Notes under the pieces: generated by a model
Seen by the model: the letters and a program-made list of their open reading frames with translations, nothing else
Told to the model about the DNA's origin: nothing
Databases searched by the model: none
Made by a program: the position numbers and the translations under genes
NCBI GenBank assembly: GCA_001632435.1
Contig: KV424058.1
Coordinates: 1 to 64,000, forward strand
Reading direction: 5' to 3'
Length of the DNA stretch: 64,000 bases
From: Calocera cornea HHB12733
Taxonomy: Eukaryota; Basidiomycota; Dacrymycetes; Dacrymycetales; Dacrymycetaceae
Shown here: positions 22,253 to 33,000 of the stretch, piece by piece
Position numbering within the stretch: the first letter of the stretch is position 1
Layout of the letters: each line of letters starts with the position of its first letter

Positions 22253-23388
22253 TGGGGGGGATGGCGTATGGAGGGGGGGACGGCGGAGGCGAGGAGGAGG
22301 AGAGCAGCACGGCGCTACGAGAGGGGCCGGCGCGTTCACGCTCCTGTGAGTCGGCGTGGAGTTCCGATTCCCCCGCCTGAGCTCGCCCGCCATACAAACG
22401 AAAAGATCTTTTCTCTATGTAGTCTAGGTCTAGCGCTCGGCCCTCCCGCGCCTGCCATTGGCCGGCGAGCCAGGCGGGGCGGCGGACGGCTGACACACCG
22501 CTGGAGGCTTTCGTAAGCCACCCCGTCGCAACTCATCAGCGCCAGCCCCCAGTGGCGGTGCCGGTGACGGCACTTGTTCGCCCCGCACGTTCACACGCAA
22601 ATCGAGGACAAAGGAAGCCTGCGCCCGCGGCGCGTTACTACCGCGGCGAGTCAGTGAAGATGCACTGGAATGTGACGACCAGCGGGAGGACGCGAGGTGG
22701 ATGCAGGCATCAGCCCCGTCTGGAATCTGGAATCTGGAATCTGGAATCTGGAGTGCTGACGTCGTCTTTGGGTAAATCGTTCGCCGGCGGGCGTCGGCCA
22801 TGCCATGCCGTACCGGTACCAGCGGCCAGGTGCCGGTATCGTATCCTCATCCTATCTGCCCGGTGCTCCTCTCCCCTCCCCTGGAAGCAGTGAGCTGGCC
22901 AACCCCGTGCGCGCCCCAACATATCGCAAGCAAGGCTCAAGCGAACAGTATCGCCGCCTGGCCGCCTCGCGAGCTCGCTCTGGCGCCGACCGTGCTCGTT
23001 CTCGTATCGGTGTTCGCGGACCAGGGGTGATAAGGCGGGAAGGACTCCAAGCCGCGTGTGGGTTCCTGGCTGATCGTGCCCAGCGAGCTGGGAACGTAGT
23101 GCGGTACGTCACCTCGCGGGCCCGGAGTGGGACGCGGGTTGCCGGTTGCGTCAGCCTTTCGTAACCGCCCTGCTGGACGGTGCTTCCTGCTCGTCGCCTT
23201 CTGGCTCCTGCGGCTCCCGCTCGCTCCGGGGGCCTGGTCCTGTTGCGAGCCTATCACTGGTTATATCCCGATCGTCGCTCTCGACTGACGATCACTTTCT
23301 CTGCCTCTCTCTTTGCGCCTTGCCCGCTCTCCCATTTGACTCCCCTGCTCGCTCGCTCGCTCGCTCTGCCCCCAGCCAGCACCGCAGC
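22253..23388. other. Divergent upstream region, ABCC transporter / GH26 gene
   Basis: G+C-rich region with no supported gene. It contains a 7-base tandem repeat at 22720-22752 and a GCTC tandem tract at about 23346-23368, just before the GH26 start. A short minus-strand open frame from about 22393 runs into the gap but has no transporter-like sequence. Confidence 0.45.
22720..22752. repeat. Heptanucleotide tandem repeat (TCTGGAA)
   Basis: Four perfect copies of TCTGGAA and a degenerate fifth in the intergenic region. Confidence 0.9.
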
Positions 23389-24855
23389 ATGCCTCCGCCT
23401 CCCCTCCTCTGCCTCGCGCTCTCCCTCCTCGCGCTCCTCCCGCCCTCCTCCGCCCAATCCACCCTAGCCCTCAACGAGCCCCCCGACAACACGCTCCTCC
23501 TCGGCGCCTGGCTGGACACCTCCACCGACTCGCCCCAGTCCTTCAACGCCCGCCTCGGCCTGCCCGCGCCCTGGTTCCAGTTCGCCCAGAACATCCCCGT
23601 CGACCCCCTGGACCAGAGCACGGGCCAGGGCGGCATCGTCAATGCCAGCATGGTCTGGGAGACCGGCACGGACGCCGGCGTCTATGTCACCGTCTACCCC
23701 GCCCAGGGGTTCGCCGCGATCCGGGACCAGGATGTGCGTCCCTCTTCCCCTGCTTGCCCCAGTGCTAGTGCTGACCCAACACCTGCGTATATGCACAGTG
23801 GGCGGCGCTCGGCGTGCAACTGCAGTCCTACGTGCTCGCGGGCCGCGGGGTGTTCCTCCGCTTCGCGCCCGAGATGAACGGCAACTGGGACGTGTGGGGC
23901 ATCCAGCCGACGGCGTTCAAGGCGGCGTGGGCGCGGATGCACGCGCTGGTCAAGCTCTCCTGCCCGTCCTGCGCGCTCGTCTGGTCGCCCAACGCCAGCC
24001 CCGGCTACCCGTACTCCATCACGCCCGACATGGTCGCCTCTGCGGAGGACCGGCAAGCGCTGGACACGGACGGCGACGGCGCGTACACAGCGGCGGACGA
24101 CGCGTTCGCGCCTTACTACCCGGGCGACGCGCTCGTCGACTGGGCAGGCGTCTCATACTACTACAAGGGCGTGTATCCGAACAGCTACAACGTGGCCAAC
24201 GGGCCCGGCACGGTCGAGGCCGCCCTGACGGGGACGGCCCCCGCCGGGCTGGAGCAGGCGCAGGCGGTGCAGTACACGCCGTTCTATGAGACGTACTGCG
24301 AGAGGATGCCGTGCATGTTCTCCGAGTCGTGAGTGTGCTGTTCAATTCCCGGCCTCTCTTGCTCCTACCCCGCTGCTGGCTCTCTTCCCGGTCTCACTCT
24401 CCTTCCCGCTTTTCGTCCTCGTATGGCCCTGTACAGCACTGACCACCCACAGCGGCGCCGCCTGGCACTGGAACCAAACCGGCGTCCCAGCCAACTTCGA
24501 CTCGCCGACGCACACGGCAGTCGAGCAAGCCTGGTGGCGCGACGGGCTGACGAACCGCACGCTCCTCTCGGCCTACCCGCGGCTCAAGCTGCTGATGCTC
24601 TTCGAGTGGCAGAAGGTCGAGGCCGACGCCGGCATATCCACCCTCCGCGACTTCAGGATCACAAACGCCACCGACGTCCTCCAGGCCTTCAGGGCGGATA
24701 TGCAGGCCGTCCAGGGCACCTACCGCTGGGCTAACGAGCTGCCCGGCGGGGCCGCGGGCGTCCCCGCCCAGGTGCCGATGCCCCAGCCGAGCCCGGCCAG
24801 GGCCACCCCGTATCGCATGCCGGCGGGGGAGAGCACGTCGCTTTTCTGGAACTGA
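23389..24855 (+). CDS. Secreted GH26-type glycosidase (mannanase-like)
   Basis: The ATG at 23389 opens a signal peptide rich in Leu and Pro (cleavage after about PPSSAQS). The chain is a (beta/alpha)8 barrel of GH26/clan-A style: LLGAWLDTSTDSPQSFNARL near the start, VFLRFAPEMNGNWDVWGIQP with the acid/base Glu, LVWSPNASPGYPYS, an EF-hand-like DTDGDGAYTAADDAF segment, WAGVSYYYKG, and MFSESGAAWHWN, whose Glu is the likely nucleophile. Two introns: near 23733-23799 (joining RDQD to WAALGVQ) and near 24329-24451 (joining FSES to GAAW). About 420 residues. Families close to GH26 in fungi act on beta-mannan or beta-glucan; substrate is inference. The coding sequence is strikingly rich in G or C at third positions. 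Confidence 0.82.
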
Positions 24856-24904
24856 GGTGAGCGGGGACTGACTGATGCGTTGACGCGTTGGGGCCAGTTT
24901 CTGT

Positions 24905-24936
<32 letters not shown>

Positions 24937-25256
24937 TTGTTGTTGAGCCGCACGCTTTCCCGTACCAAGGACTTCGCGTTCCGCGCTTTCGCGTCTAGAA
25001 GATACACGCTGCACTTACATACCCTCCTTCAGCCATGTTACGACGTTTCCCTGTTTCCCGTCTCCCCCTAGTCATTGCAGAGCTCGCGTGCAGTTGTAGC
25101 TATAGAGTAGAAGTCACCCAGGCTTGTCCTGTCCAAGCCCGAGCATGCACGTCGTCATGTCAAAGAATCGCATGCCAATATCGTACATCTATAGTCGTAT
25201 CACCTCTGCCCACCGCTCGTGCCCATGCACAAGAAACCACCGCGGCAGCAGCGGCA
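24856..25256. other. Convergent 3' intergenic region
   Basis: Between the stops of the GH26 and UFD1 genes. Holds the CTG/TTG microsatellite described separately; nothing else was seen. Confidence 0.5.
24901..24945. repeat. Imperfect (YTG)n trinucleotide microsatellite
   Basis: About 15 units of mixed TTG and CTG. Antisense open frames read this as poly-Gln or poly-Asn, but it lies outside any supported gene. Confidence 0.9.
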
Positions 25257-26699
25257 TCAGTCAAGCTCGATCACCTCGCGCTTCAGGCTCCGGCCCTTGC
25301 CCTTCCACTTGTCCTCCCCCTTCGGGGCGGGGGACGCGCGGCCCGAGCTGTCCCCGGCAACGGAGGAAGGCGGGCGGGCGTCCCTCGGCCTCCTGCCGCT
25401 GAGCGTTTGCCCCTGCCCGGTGAACGTCGGGAGCTCCCCCGCAGAGGCGTTCGGGAGCACAGCGGCCGCGTCCGCCGCCGCGGGCGTCTTGAGCGGGACG
25501 ATGGGGAAGCCGAAGAAGAGCTTGCCGAAGGGGAGGTTGAGCGCCGCGGGGACCTTGCGCTCCGCGTCGACCGTGTCGGATGTCATCAGCTTTGGCTTAC
25601 TGTCGCCATGGGTCAGCAGGGTACGGAGTCGTGGGAGAGAGGGCGCACTTGGTCCGGATGATCTTGCTGAACTCGTCCACGTCCTGAATCTTCCGCCCCG
25701 CCCTGCCCTTGCCCTTCGTCCTCCTTCCGTTCAGCGCCTGTCCCATGCCCTTGAACGCCTCGAACCCGGCTGCCTCCGTCGGCTTCTCCGACTTGGCCGT
25801 GTCGATCCCGAGCTTGCTCGCCATGGTCGCCACTGGCTTGGGCGCAGGCCGCTCCGGCTCGACATAACCCTTCGGCGCGGCGAATTCGACGCTCAGGTCC
25901 ACGTCGATGATATTGATCGCTGCGCCCGCCGGCTGCACCTCCATCACGAGCAGCTCGAACGTCAGCCCGTTGTACGTGATCTCGATGATGTCGCCGACGG
26001 TGAGCGCCGAGTAGTTCCGGAAGGCCTGCTCGAGCACCGCTTTGGGCTCCGACACGTCGAGGAAGTCGACCGTCTGCGCTTGCAGCTTCACCAGCGTGCC
26101 CTTGGGGAGCGCAGCGCCGGTGACGCGGATCGGGTCGCCCTCGTTTAGTCGCATCGTCTTCATCATCCAGTATGGAAGGTAGACACATCCTTCATCAGCG
26201 ATGAACTCCAGGACACCGCAGTGGGTGGAGGCGGCAGCATTGGAAGGGTTGCGGAGGTGGAACATCCATGGTGCCTCAATGTCCAGTCGGGTAAGATTGG
26301 CAAGCGCAGAGGGCGGCATGATGACTGAATCGTTGTCAGAGAAAGTTGGACCCGCATACATGGATGACTCACTCTTTCCACCGTAACTGACGTTCGCTCG
26401 TTCCCTCTGATTCAGCATCGCGACCGAGTACGCTTTCATATACTCGTCGAACGCCCTCGGTGGCGGGCGGGGCATGCTCCCTCCGGCCGCCCAAGGCGCC
26501 ATGGGCATCATCCCCGCGCCGTTGTTCATCCCCGCCAATTGTGCAAACATGCCGGGGAACCCCCCCGCCTGGAAGCCAGCGGGCAGATGCGGGTGCTGAC
26601 CCTGGTCCTCCTCGTCCGAGTCGAAGCCGTTGCCGTTGAAGTTCTGGGCGGTTTGTCAGCATCGTCGCGATACCTCTGTAGGAGGTGGACGCTCACCAT
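25257..26699 (-). CDS. UFD1: Ubiquitin fusion degradation protein 1
   Basis: UFD1 with NPL4 recruits polyubiquitinated clients to the Cdc48/p97 unfoldase. The double-psi barrel N-domain is clear: FDEYMKAYSVAML, SDNDSVIMPPSALANLTRLD, MFHLRNPSN, THCGVLEFIADEGCVYLPYWMM, GDPIRVTGAALPKGTLVKLQ and FLDVSEPKAVLEQAFRNYSALT, then GDIIEITYNGLTFELLVMEV. The C-terminal part (FGKLFFGFPIVPLK) is the p97/NPL4-binding tail, ending at 25257. Start: the ATG at 26699-26697 is followed at once by GTGAGC; the 53-base intron 26696-26644 joins it to AACTTCAACGGC, giving M-NFNGNGFDSDEEDQ. Thus the first coding exon is the initiator codon alone. A further intron splits the C-terminal part near 25650-25590. Confidence 0.93.
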
Positions 26700-26996
26700 T
26701 AGTGTATGGCAGCTGTGTGGGTATTATACAGGGATGATGGTAGAGAGCAAGATGCAGCAAGTCGGCGATGGCAAGCTATAGCCAGCAGGAGCGGAACCGG
26801 TACTTCAGTCGTAGCGTCCGACCAGCGCCCGCAGGCGACGCGTCATGGCCCTATTCACAAAAGCCTCCGTCCTTCCATGTGCGGGACCATTTTCGCGAAA
26901 AGTAACGCGTCCTGCGCGCGGGCGAGCATACAGAGAGCTCAGCAGCAGCACGTACTCCTCTACCTCCTTCGTATCTCCTTTCTTGGTACTTACAAG
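26700..26996. promoter_or_regulatory. Bidirectional UFD1/CCT4 promoter with MCB and E2F-like sites
   Basis: The 297 bases between divergent starts contain a perfect 12-base palindrome TTTTCGCGAAAA at 26890-26901 and ACGCGT hexamers at 26838-26843 and 26905-26910. These match the MCB (ACGCGT) and SCB/E2F-like cores bound by MBF/SBF-type factors in other fungi. Binding here is inference. Confidence 0.5.
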
Positions 26997-28790
26997 ATGG
27001 CTACGACTGCTGCTGCCTCTGGGCCATCGCCGGCCGCAAGACTTCCGGCGGGTGTGAGCGGTGCAAATGCGAGCTTCAGCGGACAGAGCAAACCGATGGA
27101 GGTTAGACTGAGCAACATGACTGCTGCGAAAGGTGCGCTCGCGTGATGCTGCTGATCAACTAGACGGAATGCTCATGCGGTCTCTCCAGCAATTGGCGAT
27201 GCTGTCCGCACATCGCTTGGGCCGAAAGGAATGGACAAGATGATCCAGACGTCAGGCGGAGAAGTCATTGTTACCAACGATGGCGCGACGATCCTCAGTC
27301 ACCTAGCCGTGCTGCATCCCGCTGCAAAGATGCTCGTCGACCTCTCAGCCGCGCAGGATATTGAAGCTGGCGACGGGACGACCTCTGTCGTAGTGTTGTG
27401 CGGTTCCTTCTTGAGCGCTGCGGAGAAGTTGCTCGAGAAGGGCATCCATCCGACAATCATCGCGGAGAGCTTCTTGCGTGCGAGCCGGAAGGCTGTGGAG
27501 TACCTCACAGAGATCTCGACCCCCGTTGACATGAAGGACCGTAATGCTCTGCTCAGGGCAGCGAGCACATCGCTCAACTCAAAAGTGTGTCTGAACCCGT
27601 TCCCTCATGTTGGGGTGCTCATCGTCCGAAACAGATTGTTTCCCAATACTCCGCCATCCTCTCCCCCATCGCCGTATCCGCCGTCACCCGCCTCATCACC
27701 CCCACCTCGTCCAACGTCGATCTCCGTGACGTCCGCGTCGTTAAGAAGGTCGGTGGAACGATCGAGGACACTGAGCTGATCGAAGGTGTCGTGCTGAACC
27801 AAAATGCGATCACCTCGCAGGGCGGCCCGACACGCATGGAGAAGGCGAAGATCGGATTGATCCAGTTCCAGCTGTCCTCGCCCAAGCCAGATATGGACAA
27901 CCAGATCGTGGTGAACGACTACCGGCAGATGGACCGTATCCTCAAGGAGGAGCGGCAGTACATCCTCAACCTGTGCAAGAAGATCAAGAAGGCCGGGTGC
28001 AACGTGCTGCTCATCCAAAAGTCCATCCTGCGTGACGCGGTGACGGACATGTCGCTCCACTTCCTCGCAAAACTCAAGATCATGGTCGTCAAGGATGTGG
28101 AGCGTGACGAGATCGAGTGGCTCGCGAGGAGCTTGGGCTGCAAGCCCGTGGCGGACGTCGAGCAGTTCACGGAGGACAAGCTCGCCACTGCCGATCTTGT
28201 GGACGAGGGGGAGCATGCGGGTGCTAAGGTCGTCAAAATCACGGGCATTAAGGGTGGCGGGAAGACCGTGTCTGTGCTCTGCATGGGTTCTAACAGCGTC
28301 GTCCTTGAGGAGAGTGAGCGGTCGTATGTCCTTTTCTTGCCCGCAGCTGTTTACATTTCTGATGACCTGGTCTGCGCTCAGGCTACACGATGCCCTTTGC
28401 GTTGTCCGCTGTCTGGTGAAGAAGCGAGCACTGATCGCCGGTGGTGGTGCCCCCGAGATTCACGTTTCCCGACAACTCGCACAATATGCCCAGACTCTTA
28501 GGGGCATGGAAGCCTATTGCTTCGCCGCATACGCCGAGGCCCTGGAGGTCATTCCCACGACCCTTGCCGAAAACGCAGGTCTGAACCCGATCGCCATCGT
28601 CACAGAGCTGCGGAACCGACACGCGCTGGGTGAGGTGAACGCGGGCATCAACGTGCGGAAAGGTTTGATCAGCAACATCCTGGAGGAGGACGTTGTGCAG
28701 CCTCTGCTGGTGTCGACGAGTGCAATCGAGCTTGCGACGGAGACGGCGGCGCTGCTGCTGAAGGTAGACGACTTCCATTTGACTCGGTGA
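26997..28790 (+). CDS. CCT4: CCT/TRiC chaperonin subunit delta
   Basis: One of eight subunits of the cytosolic chaperonin that folds actin, tubulin and WD proteins. The ATG at 26997 starts [19 protein letters not shown]; intron 1 (near 27132-27190) joins MTAAK to [21 protein letters not shown]-site motifs are intact: [10 protein letters not shown] and [44 protein letters not shown] and [20 protein letters not shown] identify the delta subunit. Intron 2 begins just after LNSK near 27583; intron 3 is best read with donor GTATGT near 28325, joining ERS to [25 protein letters not shown]. The protein ends [12 protein letters not shown] at 28790. Confidence 0.97.
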
Positions 28791-29531
28791 TTGTTTGTGG
28801 TAGAAGGGTAGAGAGTTGAAGCGAGCTGCATAGCGATAGCAAGTCGTTGATCCAAGATTTGGGACTTCACTTCAGAGCTGCTTTGACTGGTAGCAAGCAA
28901 TGACCATGGTGTGCGCGACAGCAAACGCTACAACTCAGCTTCATCGGCCAGCCATTGCTCGCCCTACAGCCATGGCGATTTGACTGTCATATGTGGTAAT
29001 ATCACATCCTGTCGCCAATAGGGACACCTCGCTTTCTCCTAGATCTTGGGCCAATCTACTTTACGAACAACAAGTCATGCGAATTACCGGCACTATTGGC
29101 GGTTACGTTCGCTCTGCCGTGCCTCCGTTGATGGGGACCGTCCGCGATGTCTGTCGTACCGCCTATAAGTGGGCCTGCTCACTTTTTTGTCTTGGAAACA
29201 AACTCAGCTCGAGCACTTTAGGGAGGTGTGGGGCAGGTGTTCCCCAGCAAACGCAGATGTGACACCTTGGCACGAACTAGAAGGACCGTTCCACGGTGAA
29301 GGCGGACAGTGGAGAAGCGTGGATTCAGAGGAAGCTTTCAAGGGGCCATATTGACAGCTATTTATCGATCAAAATTCTCTTATGGTCTCATTTCGATCAT
29401 TACGCTGCTCAACTTTAACCTTTGACTGAAACCACCAGAACTACCCCGAATGGTAGCGAAGTTGCCCCGAATAGGCAGGTGGAGTAGTCTCACGGAACCA
29501 AATTGGCTCGTGCTCCCCCTTTTGTCCTTTA
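28791..29531. other. Gene-poor region downstream of CCT4
   Basis: No supported gene. A plus-strand open frame at 28993-29262 has no recognisable features. Composition is nearer neutral than the flanking genes. Confidence 0.4.
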
Positions 29532-30066
29532 GAGCCCGTTCGGTAAAAAGATCGCGCAATCTGCAAGATACGATCTGGGTACCTGCGCAGGTCCCGAGAT
29601 ACGATCTCCTCAAAGTCGTGATCTGGGGCGAGTTTGTCGCGTTCGACAACAGCGTGATCTGAGGAGCTCAATCTGGGGAGCCGCTTTTGTCCGACAGAGC
29701 GGCCAGTCCCGGGGGTTTGTAAGCGGGAAATGCCATGGAACAACTGTGGAAAGGAGGTGGCAATATCACGGCTGTAGCGATAATTTCATGGAAATACAAA
29801 AGATGACAACATGCCGAGCTGCCGGCGGCTCCGGCACGTGCTTGTGGAAAACGGTTGTTTCCATTTGAAAGAGAAGAGGATGCGAGATCGAGATTGAGGT
29901 CCGAGATACAGGTCCAGACCTGTATCTCGAGTTTGGTGAGGATTCAGAAACTCGATCTTGCCTGTATCTTGTTACCGAACGCGCCAAAATCTGCGGAACC
30001 AGAATGGGAGTATCTTTGCAGATTTACCCCCAAGATACAGCCTGAATCTCGTTACCGAACGGGCTC
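29532..30066. mobile_element. MITE-like element with 15-base TIRs and TTA target duplication
   Basis: The left end GAGCCCGTTCGGTAA (29532-29546) is the exact reverse complement of the right end (30052-30066), and both are flanked by TTA (29529-29531 and 30067-30069). The three-base TTA duplication fits PIF/Harbinger-type elements. At 535 bases without a coding frame it is non-autonomous. The right side holds a second, near-identical copy of the terminal sequence (29960-29981 versus 30040-30061, 20 of 22 bases), and a perfect 13-base hairpin lies at 29902-29929. Confidence 0.8.
29902..29929. repeat. Perfect 13-base hairpin inside the MITE
   Basis: CGAGATACAGGTC and its reverse complement are separated by two bases. 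The GATAC motif recurs several times in the element in both orientations. Confidence 0.9.
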
Positions 30067-30069
30067 TTA

Positions 30070-33000
30070 ACGCGCTTTTGTGAGAAGACGATCTGCCTTC
30101 GGAGCCCCGTACAATGTCGTTTATGCATGCATGCGAGTGCATTTGGGACTGATTGCACGGTTTGCTTCTCAAATTACTAAAAGGAGTCCTGGTGAGGTCA
30201 TAGCTGATCCTTGAATAACCAAATGAGCCGTGCAAGCTAAAGTTCCTCGTACGGTTTTCCCCGAAGAATAATCCGTGGTGGAGGCGCACGCAGCAGAAAC
30301 TGAGGAGGGTCTATTCTGTGCAGAATGCTTGGCCCTGTGATGACATTCAAGGAATGGCAATCGTCAGCTGGTCCAGAAACATACATACGCCCCGGTCAGA
30401 CTGTTTGCTCGTATGTTCGGGTATTTCCCAACTGGGAGCCCAGAGAGTCTGCCAAGATTCTTTGAGGGCAAGAAATGGTCTGGGGCATCTACGCCACATA
30501 GTATCAGCCACTATTTTCTTCTCGGAGAGTAATTGGTCACGAGTTGTGCTGTGTTCTGCGAACACATGTCATGGCATCTGAGCGACGTACTTGATCGCGT
30601 GCTGGATAAACACACCGTTCGCTACCATCATAACAGATGGTCTGACCTCAATGGCATCGTACGGCGACGGCCACTTCCGTAGTCCACCAGATTGAATGGA
30701 AATCCAAACGAGAAGATCTGAAGGGCAGTGCGCAGTAGGACAGAAAAGACGGAAGCACGCTAGACTTTCCTCTAGTCTCCGCTCAACCTCCACCGTGTTG
30801 CAGTATGTTGTACACCCCTTCTCGGCTGGCACCCTGTTTTGCGAGGGCCTCCAAATGCATGCTGAGAACCCTGTCTAAGTGAAAGGGGATGTGTCTATTA
30901 GGAGACAATGGTGCCCACCGCCAGCACTGGATACTGGCGTAGTGCAACCCCCGTTGTATCACATTGAACCAGGAGGACGTTAAGAATCTATTCTCATACA
31001 TCAAGCGGTTTGGTTCACCTGGTGCCCTCGTAATACTGAAAGTGCCCCGAGCAATGATCAGCTCCGCTCTCTTTGGAAGCTGCCTTGACAGCACCATCAA
31101 TAATATGGTCCCCCTTCGATATAGGTTTCACTGCTAGCCACCCGTGGCCAGCCCTATGCAGGGGTGGCAGCAAGACATCCCCAACGCCTTGCCCTGTATC
31201 CCCAGGTTTTTCTCATTTCGCCAAAGCCAAGCCTCTGTTCGGTGCCTGCTGATGTTGGAGCCCCACGGGGAGAAGCGCCCCACGGTAGCGACCAGCGTAG
31301 GAACACATGGGACACATCGATGATTTCCGAGTAAACAAGGGGTTTCGGAACTGGGGCACGGTGCGCTATTTACGCCCCTGAGGTTCGCGGTTCTTGGAAA
31401 CGTCAAATGAATAGGCAAACGCCTAAGGATCTGCGGAAGCAATCGATGATGATGGTAAAGATGGTGGAGGCCTCAGGGGATCCTCAGGGCATCGGCGCGA
31501 AGAGCGCGGACAACGACGTCGGCCAATGGGCGGCGTGCGGCAACCGGAACACGTGGAACGACGAAAGTGAAGTCGATCAATTGCTGTCGCAACAAGGCTG
31601 GAATTGAGATAGAGTTCATCGAAGGTGTTGCAGGAAAGTAACATCGGGCGGCGGTTGAATCCGCCCCGTCGTGTTAGGCGTTTTGGAATGGCACAGACCT
31701 ATACCGACGCCGCCCCTTGTCTGCATGGGCCTGCGGTCGAGTCAGCGTTGGCTCTAACTTACCCCAGAGACAGTTCTTAATTTCTTGCATGGGAGGAGTA
31801 CGGACCCCCTCTTTCCCACCAATGACGTCTTCTTGCTGATGAATCCAGGTTTCAGCTGAACCCTTAATGGGCTGGACGTGGTCGGCAATTTCCGACTGGG
31901 CTGACCGAAAACTGACCGACAGGGGCGGCAGCGGGGGGACGCCGCCGTGCCCTCGAAGCTGCTCGGCCCGCCGTACAGGACCCCGACGCAGCCTGCCGAG
32001 GGAGACTCGGCCGTGGACAAATGTGGTAGGGATGATTAGAGTCCCGCCGCAATACCGATCCCGGCAGACCCGCGTCGGGTGATCGAGCTCCGTACCGCCT
32101 GATCATTCGGAACATTCTTAGAAGTCTGTAGAAACAGCCAAAGGCATTGAAGAGACGACCGGAAAAGGCGTCATGAGACCATGAGACTGCAAGCGAGACG
32201 GGCATCACGATATTCACGAGTGGCTCAACGGAAGCAGCGCGGGCAAGCCAATTAGGGCGCAAGCGAGGCCGGGGAACCGGGGAACCAAGAGAGTCAAAGT
32301 GAAACCTGAGGGATTTTTGCCCCTGAGGCCAGGACGTAATATATGGTGAGAAGGTGATGAATTGCTCCCGATAGGCTCCCCGCGCATTCCGGGTCCTGCC
32401 CCAGACCCATGGCCGTGGGAGCCGCTACACATGCCGCAGCAGCGCGGGGCGCGGCGGCGTGGAGGGCGGCGGCCCGCCGTTTTGGCTGGGAAGGGCGGCG
32501 ACTCTATTGGTTGTGATAGGCAAGAGAGGGGTTGGGAGTCGGAACACGTGGCGACACCTGGTCATAAGGTTTCCGCAAGACCCGGTTCGGCAATTTGCGG
32601 AGACCACGGCGTGACTGCGGTACCCCGGACGACGGCTCGCGGAGGAAACGATGGATTCGCAGGCTGCTTTACATGTAGAGCGCTGCCCGAGAGCGAGACC
32701 CAAAGAGGTCCGTGCAAGGAGAGTACGGTAGTCTTGGTAAAGCGTCACGGCATACGGATGCTGAACGTCATACGAAACCCGATCATCGCAAAGAAGTTGG
32801 ACATGCAGCGCGATGACGGTTCGTTGGGAGACACCGTCGTCGACGGCAAATACGGTGCGTAAATATGACCCATAGTAGGAAATATTCCACGAGCCCATGG
32901 AATATAGCCAAGCGCTCCCGGACTACTGACAAGTGTCGCGGAGGACAGCAGATGACCAAAGGAGAACACCAGGCGGGCGGTAAAGGGCTCATAGGAGGGC
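30070..33000. other. Gene-poor region, possibly with decayed coding sequence
   Basis: No gene could be supported. Minus-strand frames between 30347 and 31100 read somewhat like protein (SSWFNVIQRGLHYASIQCW; LDRVLSMHLEALAKQGAS; WRRCPRPFLALKESWQTLW) but no domain was recognised and the frames do not join convincingly. The rest is short frames only. Confidence 0.35.

Noticed and set aside
20246..22393. Long minus-strand frame running through the N gap to an ATG at 22393
   Set aside because: The frame is open only because N cannot form stops. The part left of the gap has no transporter-like sequence, and the true exons are in other frames with introns.
24394..25014. Minus-strand frame with a poly-Gln run
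   Set aside because: It is the antisense of the GH26 gene and the CTG/TTG microsatellite; no splice or domain support.
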